Positions 1 to 5,511 of a DNA stretch of 5,511 nucleotides are shown here, one piece after another. The DNA comes from an uncultured Bacteroidota bacterium (lineage in GTDB: Bacteria; Bacteroidota; Bacteroidia; Bacteroidales; SZUA-534). The translations under genes and the position numbers were made by a program. The stretch lies in contig CALCFP010000170.1 of assembly GCA_937900725.1 (NCBI GenBank), forward strand, positions 1 to 5,511, given 5' to 3'. Every line of letters begins with the position of its first letter. Positions within the stretch are counted from its first letter, which is position 1. A model generated the notes under the pieces. The model searched no databases and was not told the origin of the DNA. It worked only from the letters and a program-made list of their open reading frames with translations.

Positions 1-110
1 TTTCCATGAAACAGCTCATGGACATTGCCGACACAGGCAACATTATGCCTCCAAAAACCACTTGGTTTGAGCCAAAACTTCGTTCAGGATTGGTAATTCA
101 CGAGTTGTAA
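1..110 (+). CDS. C-terminal end of a probable DUF1015-family protein (partial)
   Basis: Only the last 35 codons are present, read in the frame beginning at base 3 and ending at TAA 108-110; the gene starts left of the window. The visible tail contains IMPPKTTWFEPKLRSGLVI and then HEL. An 'MPPKST-F-PKL-SGL' ending is what I recall for DUF1015 proteins, a widespread family of unknown biochemical function that in Bacteroidales often lies next to serine-biosynthesis genes (serC, serA). The assignment rests on this short motif alone, since the rest of the protein is not visible. The gene is followed by a strong terminator, so it probably ends a transcript that does not continue into purU. Confidence 0.6.
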   Translation, partial: SMKQLMDIADTGNIMPPKTTWFEPKLRSGLVIHEL

Positions 111-137
111 TCGACTTTTACACGCATCTTACATACT

Positions 138-173
138 GCCCGTCAATGGTTTACGGCCTTTGACGGGCTTTTT
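138..173 (+). terminator. Rho-independent terminator after the DUF1015 gene
   Basis: Bases 138-146 (GCCCGTCAA) pair perfectly with 160-168 (TTGACGGGC), giving a 9 bp stem. After one T-T mismatch, two further G-C pairs form (148-149 with 157-158), closing a 7-base loop. Five T residues follow at 169-173. It lies 28 bases after the stop of the upstream gene and separates that transcript from purU. Confidence 0.88.
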
Positions 174-196
174 GTCAATAAGAAAGGCAAAAAAGG

Positions 197-226
197 TTTC
201 CTTATTGGTGGTTTTTTATATTTTTG
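197..226 (+). promoter_or_regulatory. Candidate Bacteroidota-type promoter for purU
   Basis: Bases 219-226 read TATTTTTG, an exact match to the Bacteroidetes -7 consensus TAnnTTTG. At 197-200 there is TTTC, three of four bases of the -33 TTTG box, with an 18-base spacer close to the usual 19-21. Transcription would start near 230-235 and give a leader of about 20 bases before the purU ATG. The position just behind a terminator fits. The region is T-rich, so a chance match is possible. Confidence 0.5.
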
Positions 227-251
227 ACATCGTTCGAGAAAAAACAAATAA

Positions 252-1118
252 ATGGACAAAGCAGTAAATACAGCCACTATTCTAATGCACTGCGACGACC
301 AAATAGGCATTGTCGCAAAGGTGACTGAATTCATTCAAAACAACAGGGGAAACATTCTGGCACTCGACCAACACGTCGATCACGAAGAAGGCCAGTTCTT
401 TATGCGAATAATGTGGGACTTGGCTGAATTTGTAATTCCTAAAGACAAGATTCAAGACTATTTCAATACATTGATAGCATCGGCATACAATATGCAGTTC
501 AAAATCTATTTTTCGGAAGACAAGCCGCGAATGGCTTTGTTTGTCTCGAAAATGGACCATTGCCTGTTCGATATTCTGGCTCGCTATCAAGGTCGCGAAT
601 GGAACGTTGAGATTCCTCTTGTAATAAGCAACCATGAGGATTTGCGTTCTGTTGTGGAACAATTCGGAATTCCGTTCTACTGTTTTCCAATAACCAAGGA
701 GAACAAGGAGGAACAGGAAGCCAAGGAATTGGAACTACTTGAAAAATACAACATTACATTCGTTGTATTGGCTCGCTACATGCAAGTCATATCACCAAAC
801 TTTATCAGCAAGTATCCAAACAAGATTATCAACATACACCACTCCTTCCTGCCTGCGTTTACTGGCGCCAAGCCTTATCACGCAGCATACAAGCGTGGTG
901 TGAAAATCATTGGTGCAACATCGCACTACGTTACAACCGACCTCGACGAAGGTCCAATCATTGAACAGGACGTGACACGCATCACCCACCGCGACACTGT
1001 CGATGATTTGGTGCTGAAAGGCCGCGATTTGGAAAAAATCGTACTTTCGAGGGCCATAAACTTGCACATACAGCGCAAGACTCTAGTTTACAACAACAAA
1101 ACAATAGTTTTTGCATAA
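252..1118 (+). CDS. purU: Formyltetrahydrofolate deformylase PurU
   Basis: This cytoplasmic enzyme hydrolyses 10-formyltetrahydrofolate to formate and tetrahydrofolate; in E. coli the formate feeds PurT and the reaction balances the one-carbon pool. The 288 residues match the usual family length of about 280-290. An N-terminal ACT domain covers residues 6-85 (ATILMHCDDQIGIVAKVTEF), the regulatory part that in E. coli PurU senses methionine and glycine. A formyltransferase domain follows at about 92-285. The catalytic triad of the glycinamide-formyltransferase fold is intact: N194 and H196 in INIHHSFLPAF, and D232 in LDEGPI, with the same 38-residue Asn-to-Asp spacing as PurN. The ATG at 252 is the only start that leaves the ACT domain whole; it has an A-rich leader and no Shine-Dalgarno site, normal for this phylum. 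The next gene begins 38 bases downstream, so co-transcription is possible. Confidence 0.95.
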   Translation: MDKAVNTATILMHCDDQIGIVAKVTEFIQNNRGNILALDQHVDHEEGQFFMRIMWDLAEFVIPKDKIQDYFNTLIASAYNMQFKIYFSEDKPRMALFVSKMDHCLFDILARYQGREWNVEIPLVISNHEDLRSVVEQFGIPFYCFPITKENKEEQEAKELELLEKYNITFVVLARYMQVISPNFISKYPNKIINIHHSFLPAFTGAKPYHAAYKRGVKIIGATSHYVTTDLDEGPIIEQDVTRITHRDTVDDLVLKGRDLEKIVLSRAINLHIQRKTLVYNNKTIVFA

Positions 1119-1156
1119 CCACATATACCATTAATAATAACTAAAATCAACTAATT

Positions 1157-1858
1157 ATGAAACATTTACTAACAATTGTAATTGCAGCCTTGGCACTAAA
1201 CTTAAGCGCCCAAGAAGTTGCACCTGAAGATTTAATCAATCAAGCAAACAGCGCTGTACAACTTAAAGATTTCAAAGGCGCATACGATCTCTACACCCAA
1301 GTATTCAGCCTATATGAATCAAAAGGCAGAGCAAACGAGATTAAGCCTGAAATTGTTTACAATGCAGGATACTGCGCACAGAAAGCAGGCATGAACGATG
1401 AAGCCATTCCTCATTTGCTTAAAGCAATTGAAGCAGGCGTTTACGATGCAAAACCTTACCAATACCTTGCAAATGCCTACAAGGCAAAAAAAGACTCAGA
1501 GAACTACGAAAAGGCTCTTGAAGACGGTCTAGCAAAATACCCAGATGATGCTGCCTTAAAGAAAATGATGGCAAATGAATATGTGCTTAAAGGCAACAAG
1601 TTCTACAAAGAAGGCAACAACATTAAAAAAGCCGCAAACGAAAGCGGTTTGAATGCAAGCGACACTGTTGCTTTCCGTGCTGAATACGCAAAGGCTGACG
1701 CTGAATTTGAAAAAGCACTTCCTCTTATTGAGAAAGCATACCAATACGACAACAAGAACAAAAACGCACTGAAAATCCTTGTAAACCTTTACACTGCTTT
1801 GGACAGACAAGAAGATGCAGACCGCATCAAGGCTGAATTGGACGCTCTACAGAAATAA
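1157..1858 (+). CDS. Exported tetratricopeptide-repeat protein
   Basis: A 233-residue protein with an N-terminal signal peptide: K3, a hydrophobic run from about 4 to 16, then a likely signal peptidase I site after A18 (LNLSA, then QEV). No lipobox cysteine is present, so a soluble periplasmic protein is expected. The mature part is helical. TPR-like helix pairs can be seen at about 23-56, 64-97 and 98-131. An irregular, lysine-rich stretch follows at 133-190, where a longer NNIKKAANESGLNASD segment interrupts the repeat rhythm, and a last repeat lies at about 191-225. TPR proteins act as scaffolds for protein contacts; the partner cannot be told. It lies 38 bases after purU with an A/T-rich leader and no clear promoter in the gap (a near-match TAGTTTTTG at 1105-1113 inside purU has one base too many), so it may be read through from purU or have its own weak promoter. 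It ends 20 bases before a terminator. Confidence 0.85.
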   Translation: MKHLLTIVIAALALNLSAQEVAPEDLINQANSAVQLKDFKGAYDLYTQVFSLYESKGRANEIKPEIVYNAGYCAQKAGMNDEAIPHLLKAIEAGVYDAKPYQYLANAYKAKKDSENYEKALEDGLAKYPDDAALKKMMANEYVLKGNKFYKEGNNIKKAANESGLNASDTVAFRAEYAKADAEFEKALPLIEKAYQYDNKNKNALKILVNLYTALDRQEDADRIKAELDALQK

Positions 1859-1878
1859 TATTTGACAACTAAAAATAG

Positions 1879-1914
1879 AAAACGCGCCTGAATAAAATTC
1901 AAGCGCGTTTTTTT
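1879..1914. terminator. Bidirectional terminator between converging genes
   Basis: Bases 1879-1887 (AAAACGCGC) pair with 1903-1911 (GCGCGTTTT). After a single C-A mismatch, TGAA 1889-1892 pairs with TTCA 1898-1901 around a 5-base loop. T residues run to 1914 on the plus strand. On the minus strand the stem is followed by a T-rich run (complement of 1871-1882). It sits 20 bases after the TPR gene and 15 bases beyond the stop of the minus-strand ABC ATPase, so it can end both transcripts. Confidence 0.9.
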
Positions 1915-1929
1915 ATGCTTTACATTTTT

Positions 1930-3018
1930 CTATTTAAGACGAGCAACCAACCTGCGGGTTGTACCTGACTGTTCCTCTGTTATGTCGGCGCAGTAACCTC
2001 TCACAAGCATTACCGATATCTCGTCAGCCCCACTGGATTCGAGCAACGACGTTGTGCAGTTTTCCTGGCTTATCTCCATTGTCAGGCTATAGTCCTTTTC
2101 AGAGAAGTTGAAGATAAAGTTGATGTTGCCACTGAACGGCAGGATATTTGTCAAGAACTCCTCAAGAAGCAATTCCAAAATGTTGATTTTGTCAACCAAA
2201 GAGTGTTTCTGGCAGAAATACTCAATCTTGCCATTCATCTGGTAAAGGTCGTAATCGCGAGACGCGACATTGAACTCGACACTTTTTATCTTGTTGACAA
2301 ACACTTGCGTGGCAACATTTTGCGGATGTTCAAATATTTGTTCTGGCGTTCCGTCCTCGCAAATCTCGCCATTGCAAAGGAAAAGAATGCGCGAACTTAC
2401 CTCGCGTGCAAAGTTCATCTCGTGCGTGGCGATAATCATTGTGTGGCCTTCCTTGGCAAGTTTGCGGATAACGCTCAACACCTCGCTGACCATTGTCGGG
2501 TCGAGTGCCGATGTAGGCTCATCCATAAGAATGATTTCAGGATGCATAGCGAGACAGCGGGCAATTGCGACACGCTGTAGTTGCCCACCCGAAAGGTTTC
2601 GGGAATAGCAGTCGGCCTTTCCTGCAAGACCAACCATACGCAAGAACTCAATTCCCTGTTCTTTGGCTTCCTGACTGCTCAATTTCAACAACTTGCGTGG
2701 GCCCAACGTCACATTTTCAAGGACCGTGTAGTTCTCGAACAGATTGTACGACTGGAACACCATTCCAACCTTCTTGCGAATTTGCGTCAGGTCAGACTTG
2801 GGGTCGGTGATGTCGACACCCAACACCTCCACTCTGCCCGATGTAGGTTTCTCCAAACCGTTCAGGCAACGCAACAATGTGCTCTTGCCACACCCTGACG
2901 GTCCAATAATGGAAACGACCTCGCCTTTGTTTATTGTGCAATTCAAATCATTCCAAACAGATGTTACCTGTCCGTTGTTGTTGAATTGCTTTGATAGATT
3001 GGAAACAGATATCATCAT
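1930..3018 (-). CDS. Amino-acid-type ABC transporter ATPase with an extra C-terminal domain
   Basis: The first ~245 residues are a complete GlnQ/HisP-type ATPase that powers import of a polar amino acid or similar solute from the cytoplasmic face of the membrane. Numbered from the ATG at 3018, the motifs are: Walker A GPSGCGKST 39-47, Q-loop Q89 (MVFQSYNLF), signature LSGGQLQR 142-149, Walker B ending IILMDEP with D166 and E167, D-loop SALD 170-173, and switch H199 (IATHE). Family members end near residue 245; this one runs to 362. The extension resembles an RsbW-like HATPase domain: an N-box-like ELLLEEFLTNIL with E287 and N291, a mid-domain beta region, and an ending MLVRGYCADITEEQSGTTRR like the family's 'GL-LVR---D' tail. 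The DxGxG ATP-lid motif is not seen. I chose ATG 3018 (or its neighbour 3015): AAGG at 3024-3021 overlaps the permease stop and serves as ribosome site, and only 4 bases separate the genes. An upstream in-frame ATG at 3063 would overlap the permease by 41 bases. Confidence 0.9.
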   Translation of the reverse strand: MMISVSNLSKQFNNNGQVTSVWNDLNCTINKGEVVSIIGPSGCGKSTLLRCLNGLEKPTSGRVEVLGVDITDPKSDLTQIRKKVGMVFQSYNLFENYTVLENVTLGPRKLLKLSSQEAKEQGIEFLRMVGLAGKADCYSRNLSGGQLQRVAIARCLAMHPEIILMDEPTSALDPTMVSEVLSVIRKLAKEGHTMIIATHEMNFAREVSSRILFLCNGEICEDGTPEQIFEHPQNVATQVFVNKIKSVEFNVASRDYDLYQMNGKIEYFCQKHSLVDKINILELLLEEFLTNILPFSGNINFIFNFSEKDYSLTMEISQENCTTSLLESSGADEISVMLVRGYCADITEEQSGTTRRLVARLK

Positions 3019-3022
3019 CACC

Positions 3023-4474
3023 TTACCATTTGAATTTAATCCTGTCAAGCAATACACTTGCAATCCACGCTGTCAGAAAATAGACAAGTGATATGAATAT
3101 CAACGTGAAAAATTCGTCAAACGAACGACTGCGAATGATATCGGCCGCCTTAGTCAAGTCGAGAATGGCGATGTAGCCAACAATGGACGTATTCTTGATA
3201 AGCGACACTACAGATGCCTTGTATATAGGCAACAAATGCTTGAACGCCTGTGGCGCAACCACATACAACAATGTCTGCAACTTGGTGAATCCCAATGCCT
3301 CACACGCTTCTGTCTGGCTTTTGCCAATGTTCTTTATTGATACATAAAACATATTGCTGACGTAAGCCGAGAAGTTTATTGCAAATGCAAAACTTGCGAC
3401 CTTGATAGGCGAAAGACTCGTTTCGGCAAACACGATGTAGAACATTATCATCAGCAAGACAAGCATTGGAATGCCAATGATAGCCTTGAAATAAATGTCG
3501 CCAAAGATACGCCCGAACTTGCCCCCGAACAAGGCAAAAAAGCAAATTGCAATCCCCAACAATGTTCCGAAAAGAATGGCAAAAAACGATATGTCGATTG
3601 TAGTTATAAAGCCCTGAATAAGCAGTTTGTATCTCTTTTCAACAATCAGGTTGTTTTTTAGGCTTCTTGATATTCTGTCAAAAAGCGACAAATTGATGTC
3701 GGATTGACGGCTGACTGTAGCGCAAACGACATTAGCATCAATATAACTATCAGAAAATGAAACAACATTCAACCTTTCTGGCGTAATTGAGAGTGTGCCA
3801 ATTAGAAGGTCGCACTTGCCACTGTTCAAGTACGGAATCATTGCGTTGAAGGCTATGGTTGTCATCTTGACAGGACGGTTCAGATACTGGCCGAAACGGA
3901 GCATCAAATCGGGCTCAAAGCCTTCGAGTTGTGTTTCCGCCATAATTGTATAGCACGACAAGACGCCGTTCATACCTACAAGAAGTGGCTCGGCATCTGA
4001 TTCTATCACAATGTTTGGCATCTCGCATTTGGCATTGTCGCCAAACCAATTTTCGAACATTTTATCTAAAGTACTGTCCGACTTTATCTTATGCAGAAAA
4101 TCATTGAATTGTTGTTTCAATGTAGTCTCACCAATGCGGAAAGCCACGGCGAGATTATCGGCCGAAACATTACTATCGATTACAACAATCTGTGAATCAA
4201 GACTATGCAAATAATCAACATTTTGTTCCAAAGTAAAAATAGCATCGCATTTGCCTGATGAGAGCGCATAGTCCAACGACGCCAAACTATTCAACGTCAG
4301 CACTTTCGCGTTTGGATATTTCTGCCTGATACATTCATCGTGGCTCGTGTTGACCAACACTCCTATCTTGCAACCGTCCAAATCATCGGCAGATGAAACC
4401 TGACGACAATCGGGACTGACACAAGAACTGAAAGTCAACAAGATAGATAGTATCGATATATATAGGCCTCGCAT
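3023..4474 (-). CDS. Fused substrate-binding / permease protein of an amino-acid-type ABC importer
   Basis: A 483-residue chain that carries both the periplasmic binding domain and the membrane channel. Residues 1-18 form a signal sequence or anchor (hydrophobic 4-15, then FSSC, a poor lipobox). Residues 25-146 match the second half of SBP_bac_3 domains (DLDGCKIGVL 31-40, SGKCDAIF 73-80, ending FENWFGD 140-146). Residues 153-257 match the first half (VGMNG 166-170, GFEPDLMLRFGQYL 185-198, SITPERLNVVSFSDSY 229-244). The halves are thus in reversed order compared with GlnH or HisJ. R234 in TPER is the residue that holds the ligand carboxylate in that family. A HisM/GlnP-type permease follows: NLIVEKRYKLLIQGFITT at 275-292, membrane segments near 293-315, 332-350, 357-380, 410-436 and 455-476, and the EAA loop TEACEALG with G395 and P408, which docks on the ATPase. 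The ATPase gene starts 4 bases later. Ligand unknown; a glutamine-like amino acid is only a family-level guess. Confidence 0.9.
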   Translation of the reverse strand: MRGLYISILSILLTFSSCVSPDCRQVSSADDLDGCKIGVLVNTSHDECIRQKYPNAKVLTLNSLASLDYALSSGKCDAIFTLEQNVDYLHSLDSQIVVIDSNVSADNLAVAFRIGETTLKQQFNDFLHKIKSDSTLDKMFENWFGDNAKCEMPNIVIESDAEPLLVGMNGVLSCYTIMAETQLEGFEPDLMLRFGQYLNRPVKMTTIAFNAMIPYLNSGKCDLLIGTLSITPERLNVVSFSDSYIDANVVCATVSRQSDINLSLFDRISRSLKNNLIVEKRYKLLIQGFITTIDISFFAILFGTLLGIAICFFALFGGKFGRIFGDIYFKAIIGIPMLVLLMIMFYIVFAETSLSPIKVASFAFAINFSAYVSNMFYVSIKNIGKSQTEACEALGFTKLQTLLYVVAPQAFKHLLPIYKASVVSLIKNTSIVGYIAILDLTKAADIIRSRSFDEFFTLIFISLVYFLTAWIASVLLDRIKFKW

Positions 4475-4498
4475 TTCGGAACAATCAACAATGCTAAA

Positions 4499-4519
4499 GG
4501 GGACTTATATAAATTCCCC
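4499..4519. other. Short GGGGA/TCCCC hairpin in the leader of the importer operon
   Basis: GGGGA at 4499-4503 pairs with TCCCC at 4515-4519 around an 11-base A/T loop. The minus-strand copy lies 25 bases upstream of the permease ATG and directly after the TAA of the orphan frame at 4524; there it is followed only by TTTAGC, a poor terminator tail. The plus-strand copy is followed by a T-rich run, but no plus-strand gene leads into it. It could be a weak terminator, a leader structure or an operator; the sequence does not decide. Confidence 0.35.
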
Positions 4520-4523
4520 GTTT

Positions 4524-4676
4524 TTATTTTTTATAATATGAATCATTCTTCAATCTTTTGTGTGCTTTTGAATTTTTGTCGCCATCTTGCTGGACGGTTT
4601 GAGACGCGGTACGCAACGTCTCTACGAAATCGTTCAACCAATCAATCTGCCTGACAAAATCTTCAAAATCACTCCC
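4524..4676 (-). pseudogene. Orphan 50-codon open frame without a start codon (possible gene remnant)
   Basis: Between the WbqC gene and the importer, one minus-strand frame is open for 50 codons from just after a TAG at 4677-4679 to TAA at 4524-4526. The translation looks protein-like: GSDFEDFVRQIDWLNDFVET, then LRTASQTVQQDG and a Lys-rich tail ending NDSYYKK. It contains no ATG or GTG; the only early alternative is TTG at codon 14. It is not in frame with the upstream WbqC gene, which ends normally. The middle of the frame (VETLRTASQT) is encoded by the palindromic repeat at 4601-4625. It may be the tail of a decayed gene, part of a small mobile repeat, or chance. I recognise no family. Confidence 0.25.
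4601..4625. repeat. Imperfect GAGACG palindrome, resembling dispersed GTAGAGACG repeats
   Basis: GAGACG at 4601-4606 is the inverted partner of CGTCTC at 4617-4622, with a 10-base middle that holds a further GCG/CGC pairing option (4606-4608 with 4612-4614). On the minus strand the element reads GTAGAGACGTTGC, then GTACCGCGTCTC. From memory, short palindromes built on GTAGAGACG and CGTCTCTAC occur in many copies in some Bacteroidota and cyanobacterial genomes; this copy looks like one arm of a TTGC type joined to one arm of a CGG type. Membership in that group is inferred, as only one copy is visible. Confidence 0.4.
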
Positions 4677-4696
4677 CTAAAGTAACAAATATCAGC

Positions 4697-5341
4697 CTAC
4701 AAAACGCATTGTTGCAGAAGCGTTTTTGATTCTGGGCCACAATTCATCACCAAATCAATGATAGACAGGTTTGGAACGAAGCCGAAACGCTCTTCGAACA
4801 CCTGGGTGTATGGTTTTGCCACAAAATGCACATCTTCAGTCTGATGCGATTCTTTTGGGTGAATGGTGTTGCGGTAATCTTCACAAGTGGCCTGCTTGAC
4901 GTAATCGTCGGTCAAGGCAGAATTGTTGCTCATTTTCAGCCATTTGCAACAAACTTCAAAAATTGCGTTATTCAAGTCGAGCAAGAACTCGAACTTGTGC
5001 GCATAAAGTGGCTGAATATCATCGACATAATAATCGAAATATGGCGACGACTTGTAAAGCGACTTGATAGTGTAGAAATGGTTTTTCTGCCACTGAGTCT
5101 GATACGACAGCCGAATGTCTCTCGTCATTGGATTATGCACATCTCCCTTTAACGTAGGCACTTGCAACGACTGAATGCTATTTGGCCCATAAAGCACGCA
5201 TCGATTGCGGTAACTTTGCTTTGGGAAAGTTTCAAACTGCTCGACAAGCACTTTCTGATGACTTACCACCTTTGCAAAATACTGCACTGGTGCCCAATAG
5301 GCCGTGCTCAACAGGCACACCGACTCGCAATTGTCCTCCAT
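4697..5341 (-). CDS. WbqC-family protein
   Basis: A 214-residue cytoplasmic protein with no signal peptide or membrane segment. It fits the WbqC-like family (Pfam PF08889): an N-terminal LLSTAYWAPVQYFAKVV at 10-26, KQSYRNRCVL at 41-50, the central YYVDDIQPLY at 104-113, HPKE at 161-164, YTQVFEERFGFVPNLSIIDL at 178-197 and the final GPES at 202-205. Length and ending are normal for the family. WbqC proteins are linked to O-antigen or other surface-sugar loci, but the reaction is not established, so no activity is assigned. The ATG at 5341 shares its A with the TAA stop of the upstream kinase gene (TAATG), which points to an operon with translational coupling; no other ATG lies before the conserved region. 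Eight residues of N-terminal extension before the conserved part are slightly more than I expect. Confidence 0.85.
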   Translation of the reverse strand: MEDNCESVCLLSTAYWAPVQYFAKVVSHQKVLVEQFETFPKQSYRNRCVLYGPNSIQSLQVPTLKGDVHNPMTRDIRLSYQTQWQKNHFYTIKSLYKSSPYFDYYVDDIQPLYAHKFEFLLDLNNAIFEVCCKWLKMSNNSALTDDYVKQATCEDYRNTIHPKESHQTEDVHFVAKPYTQVFEERFGFVPNLSIIDLVMNCGPESKTLLQQCVL

Positions 5342-5511
5342 TACTGATTGTCTAATTCTCCTGCTTCAATTATACGAATAAAATTAGCAGCCCTGCACCT
5401 ACCGAAACTACCTGCGAGAATTACAATCAAGTCTTCGCGATTGAGCAAGCCTGAATTTATCATATTGGAAAGATTCTCTTTCAGGAAATCGTCGGTATTG
5501 TCGCGACGCTG
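5341..5511 (-). CDS. pyk: C-terminal end of a probable pyruvate kinase (partial)
   Basis: The last 56 residues are visible, ending at TAA 5343-5341; the rest lies beyond the right edge. The sequence reads DNTDDFLKENLSNMINSGLL, then NREDLIVILAGSFGR and a short hydrophobic end. The 'G-L---DLIV-LAGSFG----ASFI-I' pattern is the last strand-turn-strand of the pyruvate kinase C-terminal domain, which carries the allosteric effector site in many enzymes. Pyruvate kinase makes pyruvate and ATP from phosphoenolpyruvate at the end of glycolysis. The usual glycine of GASF is alanine here (RAANF) and the following Glu of the common IEI is Arg (IRI), so a diverged copy is possible. The stop overlaps the WbqC start by one base. 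Confidence 0.7.
   Translation of the reverse strand, partial: QRRDNTDDFLKENLSNMINSGLLNREDLIVILAGSFGRCRAANFIRIIEAGELDNQ

Noticed and set aside
282..662. Minus-strand open frame of 126 codons
   Set aside because: It is antisense to purU, whose ACT and formyltransferase domains are complete; no independent support.
2203..2580. Plus-strand open frame of 125 codons
   Set aside because: It lies opposite the ABC ATPase gene, whose motifs are all intact on the minus strand. The plus-strand translation has no domain-like pattern and shares the region with other overlapping open frames.
3019..3063. Upstream ATG at 3063 as the start of the ABC ATPase
   Set aside because: It would overlap the conserved end of the permease by 41 bases and add 15 residues that do not fit the family; the ATG at 3018 follows the permease stop by 4 bases and has an AAGG ribosome site.
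4489..4496. TAGCATTG on the minus strand as a -7 promoter box for the importer genes
   Set aside because: It has one mismatch to TAnnTTTG, no -33 box at the right distance, and lies only 15 bases before the ATG; too weak to list.
4499..4530. Hairpin plus T-run as a plus-strand rho-independent terminator
   Set aside because: The shape fits on the plus strand, but only minus-strand genes lie to its left for 2.5 kb, so there is no plus-strand transcript to end. It is listed only as a hairpin of unknown role.
4538..4654. Plus-strand ATG-started frame of 38 codons in the wbqC-importer gap
   Set aside because: Its translation is Arg/Ser/Cys-rich and unlike a real protein; it lies antisense to the orphan minus-strand frame and crosses the palindromic repeat. 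A frame this short is expected by chance.
4826..5152. Plus-strand open frame of 108 codons
   Set aside because: It is antisense to the well-conserved WbqC-family gene and has no recognisable family or plausible start signal.

Overview
The window looks like a chromosomal stretch from a Bacteroidota bacterium, most likely of the order Bacteroidales; genus cannot be told from it. The clues are A/T-rich leaders without Shine-Dalgarno sites, a TAnnTTTG-type -7 promoter box ahead of purU, short signal peptides ending just before Gln, and the gene content (a DUF1015 protein, PurU, a WbqC-family protein, a small periplasmic TPR protein). Nothing points to phage, plasmid or insertion sequence: no transposase, integrase or CRISPR array is visible.

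Left half, plus strand: the last 35 codons of a probable DUF1015 protein, a strong intrinsic terminator (138-173), a candidate promoter (197-226), purU (252-1118; formyltetrahydrofolate deformylase) and, 38 bases later, an exported TPR protein (1157-1858). Right half, minus strand, read from the right edge: the last 56 residues of a probable pyruvate kinase, a WbqC-family protein whose ATG overlaps the kinase stop codon by one base, a 222-base gap with a degraded-looking palindromic repeat, a hairpin and an orphan open frame, and then a two-gene amino-acid-type ABC importer. The two halves converge on a bidirectional terminator at 1879-1914.

The most interesting part is the importer (1930-4474). 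Its first gene joins a periplasmic substrate-binding domain to a HisM/GlnP-type permease in one chain, but the two halves of the binding domain are in swapped order: the part that normally follows the hinge (ending in the usual C-terminal tail with WFG) comes first, and the part that normally starts the domain (ending in TPER and FSDSY) comes second. This is a circular permutation. Its second gene is a GlnQ/HisP-type ATPase with all nucleotide-binding motifs, followed by an extra domain of about 115 residues that resembles a degenerate RsbW-like histidine-kinase-type ATPase fold. Together the two genes encode a complete importer in two polypeptides, possibly with an added regulatory domain on the cytoplasmic side.
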